DNA of 15,462 bases from Patescibacteria group bacterium. Its GTDB lineage: Bacteria > Patescibacteriota > Patescibacteriia > JAACEG01 > JAGUWE01. Within the stretch, counting starts at the first letter, position 1. Each line of letters opens with the position of its first letter. This document shows, in pieces, positions 6,607-13,040 of the stretch. The translations under genes and the position numbers were made by a program. The stretch spans positions 1 through 15,462 of the forward strand of contig JAGUWE010000080.1 of the NCBI GenBank assembly GCA_020062525.1, given 5' to 3'. Under the pieces are notes generated by a model, which searched no databases, was not told the origin of the DNA, and saw nothing but the letters and a program-made list of their open reading frames with translations.

Positions 6607-6741
6607 TGTCATTCCCGCGAAACTTGTCCTCGAGAAATCGGGGAGCGGGAATCTAAATTATCACTTCACCTTATTAAAAAACTGGATCCCGCATCTCAGC
6701 CTGAGGCTGATCCGCCTTCGGCTGGAAAGTGCGGGATGACA
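6607..6741. repeat. 135-bp double-hairpin interspersed element (TGTCATTCCCGC type)
   Basis: The ends, TGTCATTCCCGC at the left and GCGGGATGACA at the right, are imperfect inverted repeats differing by one base. Each half is its own hairpin: ATTCCCGC (6611-6618)/GCGGGAAT (6645-6652) and ATCCCGCA (6686-6693)/TGCGGGAT (6730-6737). The second loop holds CAGCC-TGA-GGCTG (6697-6709) and GCC-TTC-GGC (6714-6722). It fills most of the murB-murJ spacer and has no coding capacity. It may act as an mRNA structure or be a non-autonomous repeat. Confidence 0.78.
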
Positions 6742-6752
6742 AAATAAAATTA

Positions 6753-7715
6753 TTATCTGAATCCTATATATTGTATCTCTTCTTTTAATTCTACCCCAAA
6801 CTTTTTCTTAACTTTTCTTTTAGTCAAATTAATAAGATAAATAACATCTTTAGCTTTAGCGCCGCCTAAATTGACAATGAAGTTAGCGTGTTTCTTAGAA
6901 ATTTGGGCTTGGCTCTGCCTTTTGCCGCGAAGACCAACTTTTTCTATCAAATAGCCAGCCGGCAATTTTCCGCCTTTGATTTTTTTCTCGGGAATAATTT
7001 CAAGAGTGTTTTTATTCTTTAAATTGGCAATTTCAATGTTTTTAAAAACACAACCGGCTGAAGAATTTAAGGGTTGGATTTTTTTTCTGTAATTCAAATA
7101 CTCACTAACCTTTTTTTGAATCTCGGTTTTATTCCCCTTCCTTAATTGCAATTCAACCGAAAGAATAATTAAGTTTTTATTATTTTTAAAGATACTATTT
7201 CTATAACTAAATTTGCAATTTTTATTGTTGTAAGTTGTAAGTTGTAAATTGTAAGTTGTAAGTACTTTTATGCTCTCAACTACCTCTGCTACACAACTCC
7301 CAAACGCTCCCGCATTTCCACAAACCACTCCCCCCACCGTTCCCGGAATTCCGGCAGCCCACTCCAAACCGGAAAATCCCTTTTTTGCGGCTAAACTTAC
7401 TAATTTGCTCAAAGACACTCCCCCATCAACTTTTATAGTTTTAAGTGTTGAGTTTTGGTTTTGACATTTGACATTTGACATTTGACATTTAATAACCAAG
7501 CCCTTGAATCCCTTATCGCTCACCAGCAAATTACTGCCTCCTCCTAAAATAAAATAAGGCACTTTTTTTTCTTTAGCCCACATTAAAGCTTTAATCAACT
7601 CTTTTTCATTTTTGGCAACAAAAAAATACTTGGCACGCCCGCCAATCTTGAAAGTAGTATATTTAGCCAATGGTTCGTTAAATTCAAGACCCTTTAATTG
7701 TTTGTTTTTTAGCAT
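6753..7715 (-). CDS. murB: UDP-N-acetylenolpyruvoylglucosamine reductase MurB
   Basis: MurB is the FAD- and NADPH-dependent cytoplasmic enzyme that makes UDP-N-acetylmuramate. I place the start at the ATG at 7715 (320 residues), just before LKGLEFNEPLAKYTTFKIGG. The open frame continues upstream to 7823 but would only add non-family residues overlapping murC. Visible motifs are TTFKIGGRAKYF (20-31), FILGGGSNLLVS (55-66), the FAD loop GIPGTVGG (122-129), FSYRNS (169-174), SAGCVFKN (219-226) and the C-terminal VELKEEIQYIG. The residue matching the usual catalytic Ser (Ser229 in E. coli) is Cys222. Residues about 77-92 and 152-164 are heptamer-encoded insertions in predicted surface loops. The gene follows murC by 71 bases. 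Confidence 0.94.
   Translation of the reverse strand: MLKNKQLKGLEFNEPLAKYTTFKIGGRAKYFFVAKNEKELIKALMWAKEKKVPYFILGGGSNLLVSDKGFKGLVIKCQMSNVKCQNQNSTLKTIKVDGGVSLSKLVSLAAKKGFSGLEWAAGIPGTVGGVVCGNAGAFGSCVAEVVESIKVLTTYNLQLTTYNNKNCKFSYRNSIFKNNKNLIILSVELQLRKGNKTEIQKKVSEYLNYRKKIQPLNSSAGCVFKNIEIANLKNKNTLEIIPEKKIKGGKLPAGYLIEKVGLRGKRQSQAQISKKHANFIVNLGGAKAKDVIYLINLTKRKVKKKFGVELKEEIQYIGFR
7228..7262 (-). repeat. Five tandem heptamers inside murB
   Basis: Five consecutive 7-base units on the plus strand read TTGTAAG, TTGTAAG, TTGTAAA, TTGTAAG and TTGTAAG. On the coding strand they give repeats of the peptide LTTYNLQ, about residues 152-164 of MurB. Three heptamers equal 21 bases, so the encoded peptide repeats with period seven. 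The block lies before the conserved FSYRNS motif. Confidence 0.9.
7460..7487 (-). repeat. Four tandem heptamers inside murB
   Basis: Four perfect TTTGACA units in tandem (7460-7466, 7467-7473, 7474-7480, 7481-7487) are followed by a partial one. On the coding strand they encode CQMSNVKCQ, MurB residues about 77-85, then a degenerate Asn/Gln/Ser tail. The word differs from that of the other murB array. Confidence 0.92.
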
Positions 7716-7786
7716 TAAATTGTTGCAATAGTTTTTCTTGACAAATAATAATAAACGTAAACTGGCAGATTCTTTCTTGTCATTTT

Positions 7787-9160
7787 TTATTTTTTGGCTA
7801 ATAATCTCTCCCCTACCTTCCAAACGTCCCCGGCACCCATGGTAACGACTAAATCGCCTTGAGCTAATTTTGGCGCCAAATAGTCAACAACTTGTTCAAT
7901 TGTCGAAATATAAATTACCTCACGGTGATATTTTTTTGCCTCTCTGACCAAATCGCGTGAATGAATGATACCGGCTTTTTCCCGAGCTGAACCATAAATA
8001 TCCAAAACAATAATTTTATCTGCTTGACTAAAAGAACGAGCAAAATCTCGGAGTAAGACTTTAGTCCGAGAAAAAGTATGGGGCTGAAAAATGCACCATA
8101 TTTTTTTATCCGAATAAAATTGTCTCAGTGTCTCAAGCGTGACCTGAATTTCCGTAGGATGATGAGCATAGTCATCGAAAATAATAGCTTCACGATAACT
8201 ACCTTTCTTTTCTAACCGTCGAGCCGTGCCCTGAAAATTAGCCGAGATTTTTTGAATATCTAATAACCTAACGCTTAAATGATTGGCTAAAACAAGAGCG
8301 GCTAAAGCATTAAGAATATTAAACTCTCCCAACAGGGGTAAACTAAATTCAGCTAACTTTTTTTTATTAAGATAAACTCTAAATTGTTGTTTGTTTTTAG
8401 CAAATTTTAATCTTTCAAAATAATAATCAGCTTGAATTGATTTGCCATAACTAATGATTCGGCAAGGAGTTTCTTTAATAATTGTTCTGACATTTTTATC
8501 ATCAAAATTGGCTATTAACAAACCAGTGGCTGGCAGTCTCTTAATAAAATCTGCGAAAGCTCTCCTGTAATCTTTAAATTTTTTAAAATAATCGGGATGA
8601 TCCCACTCCACGCTGGTTAAAACAATAATCTGAGGGGTAAAATATTTGAATTTATTTTGATATTCATCAATTTCAGCTACAAAATATTTTGACTTACCCC
8701 CCCGAGCATTACTTTGCCAAGCTAAAACTTTAGAACCAACCAAAACAGTTGGCTCAAGACCGGCTCCCTCTAAAATTTGGCCGGCTAAAGCAGTAGTTGT
8801 GGTCTTGCCATGAGTGCCGCAAATAGCAATGCCAAATTTATCATTAAAAACCAAAGCCAAAGCCTCGGGGTAAGTCAATATTTTAAGCCCTAATTCTCTT
8901 GCTCTTTCCAATTCAACATTATTTTCAAGCTGACTCGTCGTCACCACTATTAAATCAATATCAATTGTAATATGATTTTTGTCATAAATTTCAAAATATT
9001 TTAGGCCAAGCCGTTTCAACACTTCGTCAGTCATAAATTTTTCTTCGGTATCAGAGCCGGTAATATTCAATCCCTGGGCCTGAAAAATTTGAGCTAAAGC
9101 GGTCATACCAACGCCTTTGATGCCAATAAAATAGGCCTTTTTAAAATCTTTTAGATTCAT
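7787..9160 (-). CDS. murC: UDP-N-acetylmuramate--L-alanine ligase MurC
   Basis: MurC adds L-alanine to UDP-N-acetylmuramate with ATP, the first peptide-stem step. I choose the ATG at 9160 (457 residues), four bases after the murG stop. An upstream in-frame ATG at 9220 would add 20 residues inside murG. Visible motifs are the Rossmann-type GIKGVGM (13-19), the P-loop GTHGKTTTT (115-123), EIDEYQNKF (163-171), DHPD (187-190), GEFNILNALAA (278-288), RRLEKKG (314-320), DDYAHHP (329-335) and PHTFSRT (360-366). These place it in MurC rather than MurD, E or F. The first glycine motif reads GIKG instead of the common GIGG. All expected domains are intact. It lies in the murG-murC-murB order, and murG-murC are almost certainly cotranscribed. 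Confidence 0.96.
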   Translation of the reverse strand: MNLKDFKKAYFIGIKGVGMTALAQIFQAQGLNITGSDTEEKFMTDEVLKRLGLKYFEIYDKNHITIDIDLIVVTTSQLENNVELERARELGLKILTYPEALALVFNDKFGIAICGTHGKTTTTALAGQILEGAGLEPTVLVGSKVLAWQSNARGGKSKYFVAEIDEYQNKFKYFTPQIIVLTSVEWDHPDYFKKFKDYRRAFADFIKRLPATGLLIANFDDKNVRTIIKETPCRIISYGKSIQADYYFERLKFAKNKQQFRVYLNKKKLAEFSLPLLGEFNILNALAALVLANHLSVRLLDIQKISANFQGTARRLEKKGSYREAIIFDDYAHHPTEIQVTLETLRQFYSDKKIWCIFQPHTFSRTKVLLRDFARSFSQADKIIVLDIYGSAREKAGIIHSRDLVREAKKYHREVIYISTIEQVVDYLAPKLAQGDLVVTMGAGDVWKVGERLLAKK

Positions 9161-9164
9161 AAAA

Positions 9165-10259
9165 CTAAATTCTTCCGCGTTTAATATTAAATATAAGATC
9201 AATGATTTGCGAAGCCCCATGTTTTTTCATCACTTGAGCAATGTTTTGCGAAAGTTCTGCCTGAAGATTTTTATCTGCCAAGAGTTTTTTTATTTCTAAA
9301 AATAAAATTTCCGCGGTCAGATTTTCCTGATTTAAAACTAAAGCGGCTTTTTTATTTTTTAAATAATTACCGTTATCTTCCTGATGAGTGCCAGGCAAAG
9401 GAATTAAAATCAGGGGTTTAGCCAAATTGGCAAGTTCAGTTAAAGTGCCAAGGCCGGCACGGCAAACAATAATGGAACTCACTGCATAAGCATCTTTCAA
9501 TTCATTCGTCAGCAGTTCGTACTGATGATAACGGTTGGTGAGAGAATTATTCGGCCATTTAATTTCAACTGATTTACCCTGCCCTGTCAAATGAATAATT
9601 TGACAAAAAGAAACAAGCCCCGGCACGATTTGGGCAATTAGTTGATTCAAACTTTTGGCGCCAGTACCGCCGCCCATAAATAAAACTGTGGGTAAATCTT
9701 TTTCCAAGCCAAAATTTACTTCAGCACGATCTCTGTCGCCTTGAAAAATTTCAGCTCTCGTTGGATTGCCGGTCCAGACAACTTTCTCGCGCGGGAAATC
9801 GCTAATTGATTTTTCAAAAGTAACGGTGATTTTAGTAGCACAAAAACTTATCAAACGATTAGCTAAGCTGGGCCTTAAATCTTGCTGATGAATTATAACT
9901 GGCCTACCTAAAAGCCAGCTCGCCCAAACCACCGGCACGGAAACAAAACTGCCAGCTGATAAAACAATATCAGGTTTAAATCTAAAAATTACAATTAAAG
10001 ATTGAAAAAAACCTAAAATAATAAAAAGAGGATCAATAAAATTTCGCAAACTAAAATAACGCCTGAGTTTCCCTTTAAAAATCGGCTTAAACTTAATGTT
10101 TTGTTCTTTGACTAATTCCTTTTCAACCCCACATCTTGTTCCTAACCAATAAAACTCAAATGCCTGGGTTGGCGAAGACCGGCTTTTCAGCGCCTCAACA
10201 ATTGCCAAAAGCGGGGTCACTGATCCCAAGGTTCCTCCACCGCTTAAGAGAATTTTCAT
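9165..10259 (-). CDS. murG: MurG-type N-acetylglucosaminyltransferase (lipid II synthesis)
   Basis: MurG transfers GlcNAc from UDP-GlcNAc to lipid I at the inner membrane face, giving lipid II. The 364-residue product is a GT-B fold GT28 enzyme. Visible motifs are GGGTLGSVTP (7-16), HQQDLRPSLANRL (124-136), TGNPTR (163-168), GGGTGA (196-201), RAGLGTLTE (267-275) and the sugar-nucleotide site near HQEDN (292-296). The first loop is normally GGTGGH, with the His proposed as catalytic (His18/19 in E. coli MurG). Here the equivalent is Ser13, preceded by Leu-Gly. The rest of the protein is normal, so I keep the MurG call, though activity or acceptor may differ. The next gene, murC, begins four bases downstream. 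The first membrane-associated hydrophobic patch is around 75-92. Confidence 0.93.
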   Translation of the reverse strand: MKILLSGGGTLGSVTPLLAIVEALKSRSSPTQAFEFYWLGTRCGVEKELVKEQNIKFKPIFKGKLRRYFSLRNFIDPLFIILGFFQSLIVIFRFKPDIVLSAGSFVSVPVVWASWLLGRPVIIHQQDLRPSLANRLISFCATKITVTFEKSISDFPREKVVWTGNPTRAEIFQGDRDRAEVNFGLEKDLPTVLFMGGGTGAKSLNQLIAQIVPGLVSFCQIIHLTGQGKSVEIKWPNNSLTNRYHQYELLTNELKDAYAVSSIIVCRAGLGTLTELANLAKPLILIPLPGTHQEDNGNYLKNKKAALVLNQENLTAEILFLEIKKLLADKNLQAELSQNIAQVMKKHGASQIIDLIFNIKRGRI

Positions 10260-10267
10260 AATTTTCT

Positions 10268-10351
10268 CTACGAATTAGTACGAATATACGAATTCTAAAA
10301 TAAAGTTTGCTTAACCCTATTCGTAGATTCGTAAAAATTCGTATTTCGTAG
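10268..10351. repeat. ACGAAT-word inverted repeat upstream of murG
   Basis: A left block of ACGAAT units (10268-10294) faces a right block of ATTCGT units (10319-10351) with imperfect inverted symmetry around a 24-base centre. Positions 10269-10284 match 11585-11600 at 15 of 16 bases, so the same word family also occupies the spacer upstream of the permease. Confidence 0.7.
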
Positions 10352-10358
10352 CCCCTTC

Positions 10359-10417
10359 AACCAACTCAGCTCTAAGAATAATTCCCTCAAGAATAAAAAG
10401 GTGTTACCGAGTTGGTT
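10359..10417. repeat. Hairpin between permease and murG
   Basis: AACCAACTC (10359-10367) pairs perfectly with GAGTTGGTT (10409-10417). Further pairing outside extends the imperfect stem to about 16 bp with 13 matches. The loop is about 40 bases. No strong T tract follows on either strand, so it is a poor terminator. Its function is unknown. Confidence 0.6.
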
Positions 10418-10431
10418 AGAGGATACTACAG

Positions 10432-11571
10432 CTAATTGTAAACAATGGAACAAAAAATTCCCAAAAGAAAAATGCCAATTAGAGAATAAATGAAAACTTT
10501 GGGCAATTTTAAACTATACTCCGGTTTTTTGTCGCCCTGTTTTTTGGCTTTGAGATAAATCATAATAATAGCAATGCCATCAATTCCGCCCATCACCGCA
10601 CCAACCAGAGCAATAATTTTAATAAAATTGGCAAAACCGGCCAAGAAAAATAAAAACGGTACAAAGCACGCTAAAAACCAAGCAGTCAAATTAGTAAATT
10701 TATAATCGTAAATAAAGGTCTCTTTAACATAAAGGGTGCTCACTAAAAAAGTGGTAACAATGGCTAAAAAGCCAAAAATTGAACCAAGCAGAATTATGCC
10801 ATCACCTAATTTTTCTTTCAAACCACCCAAAGTTTCAGGTGAAGTGGCACTACCAGTAATGCCAATGATTACTAAAACAAACAATAAATAAATAACTAAA
10901 GGTATCAATGTCCCCCAAATAATCGTCTTTTTTATTAGCTTTTTATTGTTTTTTAGAATTGATTTTAATTCTGGAATAGCTACCGCCCCACCCAGAGCAA
11001 AAAGAATAACGCCATAAGCCAAAAAGGGATTGGTTAACTTGATACTTTGATAATTATTTAAATCAACTTTGGTTAGACCAAAAAATAAAATTAAAATTAC
11101 TGTTACGATCAATAAACTTGTCAAAGTCAATTCACTTTCTGAAACAGCCCGCAAGCCAAAATAAACTAAAATTGCCCCCGCTGAAAAAAAAATTAAACCA
11201 TAAAAAGAAGGGCTATTGACAAAAACATTGCCAAAAATATTATTCAAAAACTCACCTCCTAAAATTAGATAAACAATAAAGGCGCCATAAAAACCAAAAA
11301 GAGCTGATAAAGTTAAAATTGTTTTGGCGGTTTGTCCTAGGTATTTTTCTGCGTAACCAATTAAACGATGGGTCTCTTTAGTTCTCAAGATTATTTCGCC
11401 GTAAAGAAGATGAATAATTATCATTATTAATCCTAAAACTAAAAGATAAACTAGGCCCAAAAAAATGCCGGACTGATAAATCGCATAAGGCAGACCAAAA
11501 ATTCCGGCACCAATAATCGTGCCAATAAGAGTAGAAAGAGCAAAATAGAAGTTTTTATTTTTCATTTTCAT
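10432..11571 (-). CDS. Amino-acid permease of the AAAP/HAAAP (APC superfamily) type
   Basis: This 379-residue integral membrane protein has about 11 hydrophobic segments. The first carries GTIIGAGIFGLPYA (17-30), the glycine-rich unwound helix shared by amino-acid/cation symporters. A central segment, FALGGAVAIPELKSILKN, followed by a lysine-rich loop and GTLIPLVIYLLFVLVIIG, resembles aromatic or neutral amino-acid permeases (TyrP/Mtr, SLC38-like). The substrate cannot be read from the sequence. Such organisms often import amino acids they cannot make, so a nutrient uptake role is likely (inference). The start is the ATG at 11571, with another ATG two codons later. It is flanked by repeat-rich spacers and probably not tightly coupled to murG, 172 bases downstream. 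Confidence 0.85.
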   Translation of the reverse strand: MKMKNKNFYFALSTLIGTIIGAGIFGLPYAIYQSGIFLGLVYLLVLGLIMIIIHLLYGEIILRTKETHRLIGYAEKYLGQTAKTILTLSALFGFYGAFIVYLILGGEFLNNIFGNVFVNSPSFYGLIFFSAGAILVYFGLRAVSESELTLTSLLIVTVILILFFGLTKVDLNNYQSIKLTNPFLAYGVILFALGGAVAIPELKSILKNNKKLIKKTIIWGTLIPLVIYLLFVLVIIGITGSATSPETLGGLKEKLGDGIILLGSIFGFLAIVTTFLVSTLYVKETFIYDYKFTNLTAWFLACFVPFLFFLAGFANFIKIIALVGAVMGGIDGIAIIMIYLKAKKQGDKKPEYSLKLPKVFIYSLIGIFLLGIFCSIVYN

Positions 11572-11575
11572 TAAT

Positions 11576-11621
11576 CTACGAAATTACGAATTAGTATGAA
11601 AATATAAAAAAATTTCGTACT
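11576..11621. repeat. TACGAAT-word spacer repeat with small hairpin
   Basis: The 59-base spacer between permease 1 of the exporter and the amino-acid permease holds CTACGAAATTACGAATTAG. AGTATGAAA (11593-11601) pairs with TTTCGTACT (11613-11621) with one mismatch. It shares its word with the repeat at 10268-10351. Confidence 0.55.
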
Positions 11622-11630
11622 TTCATGTGA

Positions 11631-12890
11631 TTACGTCCGCAGTGCCTGGATCGGATCCAGCCGCGCTGCCCGACGAGCAGGCATCACACCAAAAAAAATG
11701 CCAAAGAAAGCCGAAAATCCTAAAGCAATTATAATTGATTTTAGAGTAATAATAAAGCGCCAAGAGGGCATACCATGGGTTATGGCAAAACGATAAAGCA
11801 AAAAAGAAATAAAAATACCCAACAAAATGCCAATTATGCCGCCGATAATTGTCAATAAAACCGATTCAATCACAAACTGACGCATCACATCGGCATAATT
11901 TGCTCCTACGGTTTTGCGAAGCCCTATCTCGCGGGTTCGCTCAGTGACCGCGACATACATTACATTCATAATCCCCACTCCTCCAACAATCAAAGAAACA
12001 CCAACCAAGGCCAAAAGCAATAAGGTAATGGCGCCGGTCACAGTTGCCAAAACTTCCATTGCTTCGGCCATGGTTGTCACTACAAAATCATCTTTGTCTG
12101 GATCAGTAATGTCGTGATTTTCCCTGACAAGTCTTCTTATTTGTTCAGCCGTGTATTCGGCTTGATATTTATTTTCAAATTGGGAAATTATATGCACAAG
12201 ATGCTCCACGCCTAAAATTTTCTTTTGCAAGGTTCTCACAGGCACATAAGCCAAATCGTCAAAATTGAAAAAGGCGATTGAGCCTCTTTTTTTCATTACG
12301 CCAACAACTTGAAAATTCTTCTTCTTTATTTTTATTTCCTTGCCAAGGACATCGCTTTCACCGAATAAATCCTGTTTTAGTTCGGAGCCTAAAACCACCA
12401 CTTGGGCTAGGCCCTTATCTTCTGATTCGGAAAAAAACCTGCCTTCAGCAATTTCGCCCCTATCAATTTCATCATATGAAGCGGTAACTCCGTAAAGAAA
12501 AACTTTTTTTAATTTTCCCTGGTAACTCGTTGCTTCCTGACCCAAAATGCCAGAGTAAGAACCCTTGATATTAGGCAATTTATTAATATCTTCCATATCC
12601 TTAAGCTTCAGGGTAGTTACCTGAACTCCCTGCACCATAGCTATGCCTGACTCTTGTTGCGATTGGGTTTTGTTTTTGGCGGTATTGGGAACTTTAATTT
12701 CCGTTTCAATAATATCAGTGCCAAAAGTGTCAAGTTGGCCCAAAATTAGGGATTTTATTCCTTCACCAGCTGACATTACAACAATAACCGAGGCGATACC
12801 GATAATAATACCAGAAGTAGTGAGCAATGTTCTCACTTTATTTACACTCAAATTAAGAATCGATAATTTGGCAGAATTGATAAGATTCAT
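11631..12890 (-). CDS. MacB/YknZ-like ABC transporter permease 1
   Basis: This 419-residue protein has the MacB-type layout. One N-terminal membrane segment lies at about 20-42. A large extracytoplasmic MacB_PCD domain follows (about 45-280). Three C-terminal membrane segments (about 283-312, 338-366, 383-403) make up the FtsX domain. VTERTREIGLRKTVGA (about 315-330) is the cytoplasmic coupling region, and the end, PARRAARLDPIQALRT, is typical. There is no fused ATPase, as in B. subtilis YknZ. It is clearly paralogous to the next upstream gene; both contain RFF, DLFGESD, IKIKK and GVMKKRG in the same order. It differs by a Lys/Thr/Gln/Ser-rich linker at about 66-85. The leader is a repeat copy shared with recR. 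It probably pairs with permease 2 and the ATPase. The substrate is unknown. Confidence 0.9.
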   Translation of the reverse strand: MNLINSAKLSILNLSVNKVRTLLTTSGIIIGIASVIVVMSAGEGIKSLILGQLDTFGTDIIETEIKVPNTAKNKTQSQQESGIAMVQGVQVTTLKLKDMEDINKLPNIKGSYSGILGQEATSYQGKLKKVFLYGVTASYDEIDRGEIAEGRFFSESEDKGLAQVVVLGSELKQDLFGESDVLGKEIKIKKKNFQVVGVMKKRGSIAFFNFDDLAYVPVRTLQKKILGVEHLVHIISQFENKYQAEYTAEQIRRLVRENHDITDPDKDDFVVTTMAEAMEVLATVTGAITLLLLALVGVSLIVGGVGIMNVMYVAVTERTREIGLRKTVGANYADVMRQFVIESVLLTIIGGIIGILLGIFISFLLYRFAITHGMPSWRFIITLKSIIIALGFSAFFGIFFGVMPARRAARLDPIQALRT

Positions 12891-12895
12891 AAAAA

Positions 12896-13034
12896 TTTCT
12901 AATTAACCTAATTTCTAATTATTCTAATCAAATCCTAATGACTAAATGACAAAAATGATTTAGGGATTTGTTAATTATTTAGACATTGGTCATTTATTAG
13001 GTTAATTAGGTCAATTAGAATAATTAGAATAATT
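12896..13034. repeat. TTAGAA-word inverted repeat between the two permeases
   Basis: A minus-oriented copy (12896-12950) and a plus-oriented copy (12989-13034) of one AT-rich repeat face each other, with TAAATGAC (12943-12950) pairing with GTCATTTA (12989-12996). Both are related to the recR leader repeat. The block fills almost the whole 150-base spacer and could form a cruciform. Confidence 0.75.
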
Positions 13035-13040
13035 TTTTAT

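Noticed and set aside
6070..6747. Plus-strand open frames opposite murJ and its upstream spacer
   Set aside because: They are antisense to murJ or read through the 6607-6741 repeat. Nothing supports coding.
7228..7487. CRISPR-like array in murB
   Set aside because: The units are 7 bases, directly tandem without spacers, and lie in a coding frame.
7716..7823. Longer MurB start at 7823
   Set aside because: It adds 36 residues unlike MurB and overlaps murC. The ATG at 7715 fits the family start.
9161..9220. Longer MurC start at 9220
   Set aside because: It would lie within murG. The ATG at 9160, four bases after the murG stop, precedes the Rossmann motif at the usual distance.
10359..10431. 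tRNA gene or T-box leader upstream of murG
   Set aside because: Only a D-arm-like string is present. There is no acceptor stem, no anticodon loop with U33, no T-arm, and no terminator/antiterminator pair.
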